From the IMG/VR virus record IMGVR_UViG_3300017776_000007, positions 1 through 64,000 of that record: 64,000 bases of DNA. One strand, 5' to 3'. Positions within the stretch are counted from its first letter, which is position 1; every line of letters starts with the position of its first letter. Below are positions 22,370-28,902 of the stretch, piece after piece. Made by a program: the position numbers and the translations under genes. The notes under the pieces were generated by a model. That model ran no database searches. It saw nothing but the letters and a program-made list of their open reading frames with translations, and had not been told where the DNA came from. Origin of the DNA: a virus.

Positions 22370-22876
22370 ATGAAAAAGATTGTTATTAATACCCAGTATA
22401 TGGAAAACTATGGGGATTCTTTAAACCCATACATGAAGTTCAAAGGTGGTTCCACCTATGTCGTCAATACCCTCAATGACGGTATTACGGAGAACGAAGT
22501 AGCTACAATCGTGGCTCAGGTTCGTCCCCTAATTCAAATGACTATGGCCGACACGAATGGCGGCTGTGAGGAATACATTATTGACTTCCAAGTGTATGAC
22601 ACTATAGGTGAGGCATGTATTCCAGAGTGGGAAACAATTACCGAACTTTGGTTTGATGACAAGCCAGGTGGTGGGTCATGGAAGGCTCTCAAGGTCACTG
22701 ACAACAGAGACAATGGTTGGATGAGGAAAGAAATCCTTGAAAAGACCGAGGCCTGGACTTGTGGTTTGGCCCAAGAAAGGAGTGACTATTCCGTTTCATT
22801 CCTCTTGGAAGACGGCGACATTGTCGATAGTAATAACGAACTTAAAGAATGGTTAGATGCCAAGGAGGCAGCGTAA
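22370..22876 (+). CDS. Conserved T4-like phage protein, function unknown
   Basis: A 168-residue protein beginning MKKIVINTQYMENYG, with KFKGGSTYVV and YIIDFQVYD; I recall this family as widespread and uncharacterised in marine T4-like phages. It uses the shared AAGGAG leader and a consensus promoter, so it should be strongly and early expressed. Base composition here is visibly less AT-rich than in its neighbours. Its stop overlaps the next ATG. Confidence 0.8.
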   Translation: MKKIVINTQYMENYGDSLNPYMKFKGGSTYVVNTLNDGITENEVATIVAQVRPLIQMTMADTNGGCEEYIIDFQVYDTIGEACIPEWETITELWFDDKPGGGSWKALKVTDNRDNGWMRKEILEKTEAWTCGLAQERSDYSVSFLLEDGDIVDSNNELKEWLDAKEAA

Positions 22877-23079
22877 TGAAGAATAAACTAAAAGGAATTT
22901 TATACGGTACTATTTTAGGAGTACTATTCGGATATGGTTTACATCTTGGGTTTTCAATACCCGAGGTTCAAATGAGCCATTCAACTGGCGAGTGTGTTAA
23001 GGTTATTAACTTTCATAAGGACGACCACTTTACTTGCGAAAATCTTCCCTCTCGTTATAACCACGTGTGGGTTAAATGA
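22876..23079 (+). CDS. Small membrane-anchored conserved phage protein
   Basis: A 67-residue protein with a glycine-zipper-like N-terminal helix (LKGILYGTILGVLFGYGLHL) and an exposed domain with two cysteines (GECVKVINF; FTCENLPSRYNHVWVK). I recall the C-terminal pattern from several T4-like phages. ATG 22876 overlaps the previous stop (TAATG) and follows GGAGG. It may be an envelope-located host-takeover or exclusion factor; this is speculation. Confidence 0.75.
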   Translation: MKNKLKGILYGTILGVLFGYGLHLGFSIPEVQMSHSTGECVKVINFHKDDHFTCENLPSRYNHVWVK

Positions 23080-23375
23080 TTAGGGTTCTACAAGAAATAA
23101 CCGACTGGGGTGATTTAAAAATTGCCAATGGCATATATTATGTTAATGAGCATGGTCATCTTGTTCAACACAACGATAAGGTATTTAAAACACCTATGAA
23201 ACAATTTTCTACAGCACGTAGAAAGTTTAAGGAACTTCGTGTCATTGATAATGGCAATTCAGGCACACCAGTAAAGGGATCCAAGGGGAATACATACTAT
23301 ATTAAAAATGGTAAATGTACTTGCCCTGGGTTTAAATTTAGAGGGACTTGTAAACATTTAAAGGAGGCGGCATAG
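23076..23375 (+). CDS. SWIM zinc-finger protein
   Basis: A 99-residue protein ending in a SWIM-type finger, CxCx(n)CxH, seen as CTCPGFKFRGTCKHLKE. SWIM domains bind DNA or protein; here the finger is nearly all of the C-terminal third. The N-terminal 65 residues are basic and unrecognised. It overlaps both neighbours by 1-4 bases. It could be a small DNA-binding regulator in this early operon. Confidence 0.82.
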   Translation: MIRVLQEITDWGDLKIANGIYYVNEHGHLVQHNDKVFKTPMKQFSTARRKFKELRVIDNGNSGTPVKGSKGNTYYIKNGKCTCPGFKFRGTCKHLKEAA

Positions 23376-23584
23376 TGAATTCAAGAGCACCTTATATCGC
23401 ATGGTCGGTAATAGTACCAGCACTCAACACCGAGGCAATGTCCAGTGTAGGGCTTCTTGCCTCATGTTCTAATCCAAAAGAAATTCCACCCCCACGTGGA
23501 TATGTATCCAATCATAAACAAGAAATGATAGTGGTAGACGAAGACGGTAAAAAATATAAAATAACCGTACAAGATATAGCATGA
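23375..23584 (+). CDS. Small protein, possible lipoprotein
   Basis: A 69-residue protein with GTG start sharing a base with the previous stop. A weakly hydrophobic N-terminal half ends in GLLASC, which could be a lipobox with lipidated Cys, followed by a charged domain (IVVDEDGKKYKITVQD). A signal-peptide reading is uncertain because the N-terminus lacks a strong positive region. GGAGG lies upstream. It overlaps the glycosyltransferase gene by 4 bases. Function unknown. Confidence 0.5.
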   Translation: MNSRAPYIAWSVIVPALNTEAMSSVGLLASCSNPKEIPPPRGYVSNHKQEMIVVDEDGKKYKITVQDIA

Positions 23585-24630
23585 AAATATTAATGCCCTA
23601 TAAGGCAGATCGAGGTTTTAATTTATCGGAAGATAAAGTAACCGGTGGCATAGAAAAATTTATATCAGATGTTAATAATAACTTTGATGTGATACCCGTG
23701 CGTCTACCTTTAGGTCATTCCAAATTTAATGGAAAGAATCGTAAACAAATTATGGCAGAAGCAATTGCCAAATATAACCCAGACCTAATTTTTCTAAACA
23801 GTATTGAATTAACCAGAGGAATGCTACGACATGGTATTCCAATTGTTGCTATTTTTCATATAGGAATAGAAAAGGGTATTACACTTTTAAGCAGTTTACC
23901 AGCACTTCAAATGTTAACAGATGAAGGACATCATATTTACTTTGTAAGTGAACATCAATATAATTTCTGGAATAAACACTCAAAAAGATTAAATCATCCA
24001 TTTGAGATTAAAGGGTATATTAACCCATCATACGTTTCAAATACCAATAATGTATCGGATATTAAATATGATGTGGCCACAATAGGTAGGTGTTCAACAT
24101 GGAAAAAGCCGTTTTTATTACATAACAAGAGTAAGGATAACCTTTCTAGTTTAGTTATAACAACTGCACCTAACGAATCTAGCATGCAAAAGGAGTTAGA
24201 TTACTACCAGAATAACCTTAATTGGTCACCACCCCAAACAACAATATGGGACTTACCCCACACCCAAGTAATAAAAGAAATAAGTAAGGCATCTGTTTAT
24301 TGCTCAACTTGCCCCGATGAATCGTACGGTATCACCTCGCTAGAGGCGTTATCTCAAGGATTACCTATTATACTATTATGTGATAAAACTATGAATCATG
24401 CGAGCGAATGCATTCCAGCTAGTAGTACGCATTATGTGAAGTTATCAAATAAGTGTAGTTCCGATGAATTTAAAGAAGCAGTAGATTCACTACAAGTGCT
24501 AGATCGAGCAGAGATTGCCGATATGACTAGGGAAAAACATTCATTGGAGAATTGGGAGAGGTCTATACAAACTATATTTGATAATAGACTTAATGATAAA
24601 AACATACATAATTTATTAAACTTTTTTTAA
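23581..24630 (+). CDS. GT-B glycosyltransferase (GT4-like)
   Basis: A 349-residue enzyme with a two-Rossmann organisation. The N-terminal domain begins MKILMPYKADRGFN and contains GGIEKF (the glycine-rich acceptor-side loop). The C-terminal domain holds the donor-binding motif CPDESYGITSLEALSQGLP, with the paired glutamates of the EX7E motif. It transfers an activated sugar to an unknown acceptor, perhaps phage DNA (as T4 glucosyltransferases do) or a host surface glycan. It is the last gene before the next promoter. Confidence 0.85.
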   Translation: MKILMPYKADRGFNLSEDKVTGGIEKFISDVNNNFDVIPVRLPLGHSKFNGKNRKQIMAEAIAKYNPDLIFLNSIELTRGMLRHGIPIVAIFHIGIEKGITLLSSLPALQMLTDEGHHIYFVSEHQYNFWNKHSKRLNHPFEIKGYINPSYVSNTNNVSDIKYDVATIGRCSTWKKPFLLHNKSKDNLSSLVITTAPNESSMQKELDYYQNNLNWSPPQTTIWDLPHTQVIKEISKASVYCSTCPDESYGITSLEALSQGLPIILLCDKTMNHASECIPASSTHYVKLSNKCSSDEFKEAVDSLQVLDRAEIADMTREKHSLENWERSIQTIFDNRLNDKNIHNLLNFF

Positions 24631-24637
24631 AAAAGTG

Positions 24638-24666
24638 TTGACAAATATAAAAGTATGTGATATAAT
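24638..24666 (+). promoter_or_regulatory. Sigma-70-type early promoter (consensus)
   Basis: TTGACA (24638-24643), 17 bases, TATAAT (24661-24666). The leader carries TGATAAGGAGTT (24682-24693) before the ATG at 24699. It drives a short operon of small genes that ends at the terminator at 25748-25813. Confidence 0.87.
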
Positions 24667-24698
24667 ATACATATAATTTAATGATAAGGAGTTATTTT

Positions 24699-24977
24699 AT
24701 GGATAGATTAAAACTAATCAAAGCGGCCGCAGAAAAGGCCCAAATTAAAAAGGCAATAAACGATGTTGCCAATCGTAAGGCGGCAATCAAGGCCGAAATG
24801 AAACTTCATAAGAAGTTAACCAAATCAGTTAAAAAGGCAGAACATCAAGCGCCTAAAAGTTTAGAGGCCTTCTCAGAAGATAACCTCTATTATACCGAGA
24901 GGGAGACCCAAGACTATCTTGCTGGAACCTCTTACATGGAAACATACCAATCTATGAGGTCACAAGATGAATACTAA
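24699..24977 (+). CDS. Small Lys/Ala-rich helical protein
   Basis: A 92-residue protein with a long basic helix (KAAAEKAQIKKAINDVANRK; KKLTKSVKKAEHQ) and an acidic C-terminal part (DNLYYTERETQDYLAG). I chose ATG 24699, with AAGGAG nine bases upstream, rather than the in-frame ATG at 24681 in the leader. The high Lys/Ala content suggests nucleic-acid or coiled-coil interaction. No family recognised. It overlaps the next gene by 11 bases. Confidence 0.72.
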   Translation: MDRLKLIKAAAEKAQIKKAINDVANRKAAIKAEMKLHKKLTKSVKKAEHQAPKSLEAFSEDNLYYTERETQDYLAGTSYMETYQSMRSQDEY

Positions 24978-25140
24978 AATTGACAGTGTCAGTTTAGATG
25001 TTATAGAAAAATTGGTAAAAGATTATCCCAACAATATGCAATTGGGTGAAGAAGTCAGAAAGCTGTACCATAAAATTATGGACATGCCAATTGTCGATGA
25101 TGCCGGATGTGATATCAAGACAGGGAAGTTTTTAGGATGA
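24967..25140 (+). CDS. Small protein, function unknown
   Basis: A 57-residue helical protein (SVSLDVIEKLVKDYPNNMQL; GEEVRKLYHKIMDM) whose ATG lies inside the previous gene and whose stop overlaps the next ATG (ATGA). I recognise no family. The unbroken chain of overlapping starts and stops in this operon supports it. Confidence 0.6.
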   Translation: MNTKIDSVSLDVIEKLVKDYPNNMQLGEEVRKLYHKIMDMPIVDDAGCDIKTGKFLG

Positions 25141-25307
25141 TGTCCATGGAACTAGCCATGAAAAGGCTAAACGCACTAACTAAGGCCGAAGAGAAAGCCA
25201 CTAACCCAGACTTTAAGAAACTATGGGCCAGTAAAAGAAAAGAACTGGTAGAAATATTACAATCAGGTAGCTCGTATGATGAGTTATCGGGAGAATACAT
25301 ATGCTAG
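25137..25307 (+). CDS. Small charged protein, function unknown
   Basis: A 56-residue Lys/Glu-rich helical protein (MELAMKRLNALTKAEEKA; KLWASKRKELVEILQ). The start overlaps the previous stop and the end overlaps the next gene by 7 bases. It is in the same short operon and has no known family. Confidence 0.6.
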   Translation: MMSMELAMKRLNALTKAEEKATNPDFKKLWASKRKELVEILQSGSSYDELSGEYIC

Positions 25308-25507
25308 AAACATTAAGTGCTTATGCAATTATGTTTGTAGTCTTAATACTGTCATATATTGGAATACATATGACCTTTGAGAAAGACGCAAAGAAACATA
25401 TCCCATTAATTTGGGAAAAAGGTGGTTTATTATATAAACTATTTTATCCAGAAAGTCAACCGTTTGACAAATCAAAAACAACATATCGTGACGGAGATAA
25501 CACATGA
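25301..25507 (+). CDS. Small membrane protein
   Basis: A 68-residue protein with an N-terminal hydrophobic helix (LSAYAIMFVVLILSYIGIHM) and a charged cytoplasmic or periplasmic tail. GGGAGAA precedes the ATG. It overlaps both neighbours. It is one of several small membrane proteins typical of early host-takeover regions; function unknown. Confidence 0.68.
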   Translation: MLETLSAYAIMFVVLILSYIGIHMTFEKDAKKHIPLIWEKGGLLYKLFYPESQPFDKSKTTYRDGDNT

Positions 25508-25743
25508 GCGATGGACAAATGAAGTATATGGAACTTAGTTCCTACTTTGAAAAGAACCGAAAGGCCGATGTAGTAAGAACAGTCGGTCTTATGGAAAATA
25601 ACTATTTTGGAGTACGCTACAGTATTGATAACAACGTGCTAGGCATTGAATGGTATCCTACTAAATCTGAAGCCTACTCCGAGAGTGCAGCAGAGAATTA
25701 TGTAATGGGGATTAAGGAGTACCCCTCTAATCCTGCACTTTAA
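25504..25743 (+). CDS. Conserved small phage protein, function unknown
   Basis: A 79-residue protein with a compact alpha/beta look (VVRTVGLMENNYFGVRYSID; NNVLGIEWYPTKSEAYSESA). The last gene of its operon: it ends four bases before the arm of a strong terminator. The start overlaps the previous stop. I recognise no enzymatic motif. Confidence 0.68.
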   Translation: MSDGQMKYMELSSYFEKNRKADVVRTVGLMENNYFGVRYSIDNNVLGIEWYPTKSEAYSESAAENYVMGIKEYPSNPAL

Positions 25744-25747
25744 GTTT

Positions 25748-25813
25748 GTAAACCCTCTGATGGCCCCTTCAACTCCTTATCACACGAATGCCATCAGGGG
25801 GTTTACTTTTATT
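25748..25813 (+). terminator. Rho-independent terminator with a large loop
   Basis: A 17-base arm (25748-25764) pairs with 25790-25806 with one G-U pair, followed by TTTTATT. The 25-base loop contains AACTCCTTATCAC (25771-25783), the exact complement of the leader sequence GTGATAAGGAGTT. The right arm also holds the -35 element of the next promoter. Confidence 0.85.
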
Positions 25814-25830
25814 AAAAAGCGTGGTATAAT
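25802..25830 (+). promoter_or_regulatory. Sigma-70-type promoter inside a terminator arm
   Basis: TTTACT (25802-25807), 17 bases, TATAAT (25825-25830). The leader has AAGGAG before the ATG at 25857. The -35 box is weaker than in the other early promoters and is part of the terminator stem. Confidence 0.7.
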
Positions 25831-25856
25831 ATATCCATATCAATTAAGGAGTAATT

Positions 25857-27032
25857 ATGGTAAGTAAAGCATTAGAAAAGAAAAGAGTTAAGGGCAGGAA
25901 GAATCGTGTCACTATTGAAGATAAGTATTTAGGCCCAGAGCCATGGTGGGATGAGGATAATCCACCCCCAACTGACCAGGGTGAACGAAATATTGCATGG
26001 ACAAAAGGTGCCCATTGGTATAACTACTTTTATAAGGCAAAAGATTATATTCCTTTTATTATTCGTTATGCAGAAGAAGTATGTAAGTTTGATAAAAAGT
26101 CAATTGATGCAATTAAGGCATTAAGGGACTGGGAAATACAGCAAGGATGTGGCGCAGTCGCCCGATTACATTTTCGTGGATGGAACCATGAAGAGGCATT
26201 ACAAGAACGAGTACTTACAGAATTAAAATCCAAAGTCGAAAAAGGTAAAGAGCTACTAAAAGAAAAGAAAGAAATTAAAAAGAATGCTCCACCTGTCATC
26301 AGTCCTGCACAAAGGGCATATATGAACATGATGGAAACTATTCATGCTGATTGGGATGAAATGGTAATCGATAGTTGGATGGATGGAAACTTTAAACCAG
26401 ACTTTAATGTTTATGAATTATGGAAGAAACACGGTCTGAAAGGTAATGTGATTAATGCCTTTAAAGAAAAAGTACAAATGGAATATGATGTAATTTCTGA
26501 CGCTTACAACAATAATTGTGACCAAGCCGTAGAGGCATATTCCCATATCACAAGACGAAGACAAAAGAAGATGTTGAACCTAATGGATAATGTCTTCTCC
26601 GATCTTGATAAATTAAAAGATAGTTTCAAGGCAGTAAGAATGCCAAGAGCTAAGAAACCAAAATCAACAGATGCTCAAGTTGCAGGTTTAAAATACATGC
26701 AAGAAGACATCGAATCAAAAGTAACCTCTATTAATCCTGTACTAATACCAGGCAAAGAACACTTACTTGTATATAATGTAAAATACAGGTCACTTGCTCA
26801 TTATGTCAGTACTGCTACTAAAGGGTTTGAGGTAAGAGGTACTACACTTTATAACTTTGATGAAAAATTATCAAAGGGCGCTAAATTAAGAAAACCTGAA
26901 GATGTATTACCAGATGTGTTGAAATTCACCCCCAAACAAATTGATAAAAGAATTTGGGATAAATTAACAACGAAGATAGGTAGTCCAAACGGTCGAATAA
27001 ACAAAGACTGTATACTACTTAGGGTAATATAA
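25857..27032 (+). CDS. Large conserved T4-like phage protein, function unknown
   Basis: A 391-residue charged, largely helical protein. The N-terminus is basic (KALEKKRVKGRKNRVTIEDK), followed by EPWWDEDNPPP and a YNYFYKAKDYIPF segment; the middle is Lys/Glu-rich and the C-terminus is compact (HYVSTATKGFEVRGTTLYNF). I recall related large unknown proteins next to gp33/gp59 in marine T4-like phages. The position suggests a role in replication or late transcription. No catalytic motif is evident. Confidence 0.75.
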   Translation: MVSKALEKKRVKGRKNRVTIEDKYLGPEPWWDEDNPPPTDQGERNIAWTKGAHWYNYFYKAKDYIPFIIRYAEEVCKFDKKSIDAIKALRDWEIQQGCGAVARLHFRGWNHEEALQERVLTELKSKVEKGKELLKEKKEIKKNAPPVISPAQRAYMNMMETIHADWDEMVIDSWMDGNFKPDFNVYELWKKHGLKGNVINAFKEKVQMEYDVISDAYNNNCDQAVEAYSHITRRRQKKMLNLMDNVFSDLDKLKDSFKAVRMPRAKKPKSTDAQVAGLKYMQEDIESKVTSINPVLIPGKEHLLVYNVKYRSLAHYVSTATKGFEVRGTTLYNFDEKLSKGAKLRKPEDVLPDVLKFTPKQIDKRIWDKLTTKIGSPNGRINKDCILLRVI

Positions 27033-27039
27033 GGAAGGC

Positions 27040-27276
27040 ATGATTGAGCAAAAAATTATGACAAGGAAAAGGTTCTCTACTGCGGTAGAGAGTCTTGTTT
27101 CAGAAAGTAAGGGGTTGTCCTATATTGAGGCAGCTGCTTACATTATAGAAGAAAGAGGAATGGATTTTAAAAGTCTGAACAGGCTATTATCTGATTCTCT
27201 TAAACAGAAAATCGAGGCAGAGGCCATTGATTTAAATTTACTTAGGACAAAACAGACAAATAAGTTGCCGGTATGA
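27040..27276 (+). CDS. 33: Late-transcription co-activator gp33 homologue
   Basis: A 78-residue protein matching the C-terminal part of T4 gp33, which bridges host RNA polymerase and the sliding clamp at late promoters. The matching core is LSYIEAAAYIIEERGMDF followed by KIEAEAIDLNLLR (T4: SYLEATTAFLEE and KIQSEAIDENLLR). T4 gp33 is longer (112) at the N-terminus. It agrees with the TATAAATA late promoters in this window. It overlaps gp59 by 4 bases. Confidence 0.88.
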   Translation: MIEQKIMTRKRFSTAVESLVSESKGLSYIEAAAYIIEERGMDFKSLNRLLSDSLKQKIEAEAIDLNLLRTKQTNKLPV

Positions 27277-27860
27277 TGGATCCATTTGAATCTTATAAAT
27301 TATATAATGCATTAAAATTGCATTTTGAAACCGACGGGTATGATGCGGTAAAGTATAATTATAAATCCAATGTTACACCACAGTCCTTTTTTAAAAGAAA
27401 GGATAAGTATTTCTTTGCTAAATTGGCAAAGAAGTATAATGGAAATTTAAAGGACTTCTACATATCACAATTCGTTAACACAGAATCATATGTTGGCGAT
27501 ATGATGGATGAAGAGGCAGATAAACATTATACAAACTATAAAAGAATTCAAGAAAGCATACATCGTGTGTTTTCAATTGATATAAATAAACTAGGTGAAC
27601 AAGAAAGGAAGTTCGATGAGCTCTTTAAGAGTTATCACGGACAACTACCCTTGGTCATCAAGTTATGGCTTCAGGATGAAATCAGTTTAGAAACTGTAGT
27701 GATTCTTGATTCCATACTGGGGTTTATAGAACGTGAATCCGATAAAATATCAGATACCATTATATGGCCTGATTTAAAAAGGAGAATCAATAAATATAAA
27801 CCCTTCGTAAATTATACGAAAGATAAATGCATGAAGTTGTTGACAAATGTGTTTGTTTGA
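27273..27860 (+). CDS. 59: Replicative helicase loader gp59 homologue
   Basis: A 195-residue protein matching T4 gp59, which loads the gp41 helicase onto gp32-coated forks. Shared signatures include YDAVKYNYKSNVTPQSFFKR, then KDKYFFAKLAKKY (T4: YDVIKYNW and RRDKYFFQKLSEKY) and the C-terminal VVILDSILGFIERESD. Length is close to T4 (217). The gp32 promoter lies inside its last 21 codons-worth of bases, and gp33/gp59/gp32 follow each other, a functional cluster. Confidence 0.92.
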   Translation: MMDPFESYKLYNALKLHFETDGYDAVKYNYKSNVTPQSFFKRKDKYFFAKLAKKYNGNLKDFYISQFVNTESYVGDMMDEEADKHYTNYKRIQESIHRVFSIDINKLGEQERKFDELFKSYHGQLPLVIKLWLQDEISLETVVILDSILGFIERESDKISDTIIWPDLKRRINKYKPFVNYTKDKCMKLLTNVFV

Positions 27861-27868
27861 TGTATAAT
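27840..27868 (+). promoter_or_regulatory. Sigma-70-type promoter for gene 32
   Basis: TTGACA (27840-27845), 17 bases, TATAAT (27863-27868). It lies across the end of gene 59. The predicted start near 27875 gives a leader of about 75 bases to the gene 32 ATG, the longest early leader in the window. Confidence 0.85.
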
Positions 27869-27874
27869 ATACAT

Positions 27875-27950
27875 ATAATTATGAATAAAGTGAAATACAA
27901 CAGAAACGACTACACTAGAGTCGTAATACAACGCAATACGGAGATATAAA
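27875..27950 (+). promoter_or_regulatory. Gene 32 leader with hairpin and 22-codon ORF
   Basis: Holds a perfect 6-bp hairpin ACGACT/AGTCGT (27906-27911 with 27919-27924) and a possible 22-residue leader ORF (27881-27949), stopping one base before the gene 32 ATG. T4 gene 32 mRNA has a 5' structure and an unstructured operator through which gp32 represses its own translation; a similar function here is inferred. Confidence 0.5.
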
Positions 27951-28853
27951 ATGTCATTTGCAAATTTAAAGAGCACCCGAGGCTCGTCAATCGACAAACT
28001 CGTTAAGGCTGCAGAAGCAGTTTCTACTAAAACAGAATCAAGTTCCTATGGGGATGACAGATTCTGGAAACCTACCAGAGATAAAGCAGGAAACGGTTAT
28101 GCTGTGATTCGTTTCTTACCTGCCAAAGAGGGTGAAGACCTTCCATGGGTAAGATATTGGGATCATGGTTTTAAGGGCCCTACTGGTCTATGGTATATCG
28201 AAAACTCTTTAACTTCTATTGGACAAGATGATCCAGTATCAGAGATGAACTCTGTTCTGTGGAACTCTGGCCGTGACGAAGATAAAGCGATTGCGAGAGA
28301 AAGAAAAAGACGTTTACATTATGTAAGTAATGTGCTCGTTGTTTCTGATCCAAGTAATCCGGAAAACGAAGGAAAGGTATTCTTATACAAGTTTGGTAAG
28401 AAAATCTTTGATAAGATTATGGAATCAATGCAACCTGCATTCGAAGACGAAGATCCTATCAACCCTTATGATTTCTGGGAAGGTGCGGAATTTAAAATTA
28501 AGATCCGTAAAGTAGAAGGATGGGTGAACTATGATAAATCAGAGTTTTCAAATCAGTCTGCACTATATGATGGTGATGAAGAAAGATTAGAAGTAGTATA
28601 TGATAAACTGTATTCACTACAGGACTTCCTTGACCCTTCTAATTATAAATCATATGATGAATTGAAATCTAAAATGAATAAAGTTTTAGGTATCGATGCA
28701 GGCGCTCCTTCTATGGAAATGCCAGAAATGAATGTAGTTGAAACAACTCCTATGGCAGCAACGGCTACAGCCGCTCCTGTTATGGAAGAACCAGCTGCAA
28801 GTGATGAAGATGATACATTATCATACTTCGCTAAATTGGCTAAGGAGTCATAA
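27951..28853 (+). CDS. 32: Single-stranded DNA-binding protein gp32
   Basis: A 300-residue ssDNA-binding protein that coats replication and recombination intermediates. The N-terminal basic segment (LKSTRGSSIDKLVK) mediates cooperativity; the OB-fold core includes DDRFWKPTRDKAGNG, AVIRFLPAKEG, VRYWDHGF and NPYDFWEGAEFKIKI; the C-terminus is acidic and ends SDEDDTLSYFAKLAKES, the protein-interaction tail. The zinc-binding cysteines of T4 gp32 are absent (LWYIENSLTSIGQDDPVSE replaces that region), as I recall for cyanophage gp32. GGAG precedes the ATG. Confidence 0.95.
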   Translation: MSFANLKSTRGSSIDKLVKAAEAVSTKTESSSYGDDRFWKPTRDKAGNGYAVIRFLPAKEGEDLPWVRYWDHGFKGPTGLWYIENSLTSIGQDDPVSEMNSVLWNSGRDEDKAIARERKRRLHYVSNVLVVSDPSNPENEGKVFLYKFGKKIFDKIMESMQPAFEDEDPINPYDFWEGAEFKIKIRKVEGWVNYDKSEFSNQSALYDGDEERLEVVYDKLYSLQDFLDPSNYKSYDELKSKMNKVLGIDAGAPSMEMPEMNVVETTPMAATATAAPVMEEPAASDEDDTLSYFAKLAKES

Positions 28854-28877
28854 TAATAAAAAGCAATAACCTTTTTT

Positions 28878-28902
28878 GAGGGCCTTCGGGCCCTCTTTTT
28901 TT
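28878..28902 (+). terminator. Rho-independent terminator after gene 32
   Basis: A 7-bp GC-rich stem GAGGGCC/GGCCCTC with a TTCG tetraloop, followed by seven T. It ends early transcription where it meets the oppositely oriented tail genes. The opposite strand has A's rather than T's after the stem, so it should act only in the + direction. Confidence 0.95.

Noticed and set aside
24967-25030. TTGACA at about 24979 as a further promoter
   Set aside because: No TATAAT-like box occurs at the proper distance; the hexamer falls inside a small gene of an operon that already has a consensus promoter.
28866-28902. The hairpin after gene 32 as a bidirectional terminator
   Set aside because: Only the plus-strand transcript has a U-run after the stem; the minus-strand transcript would have A's, so bidirectional action is not supported.
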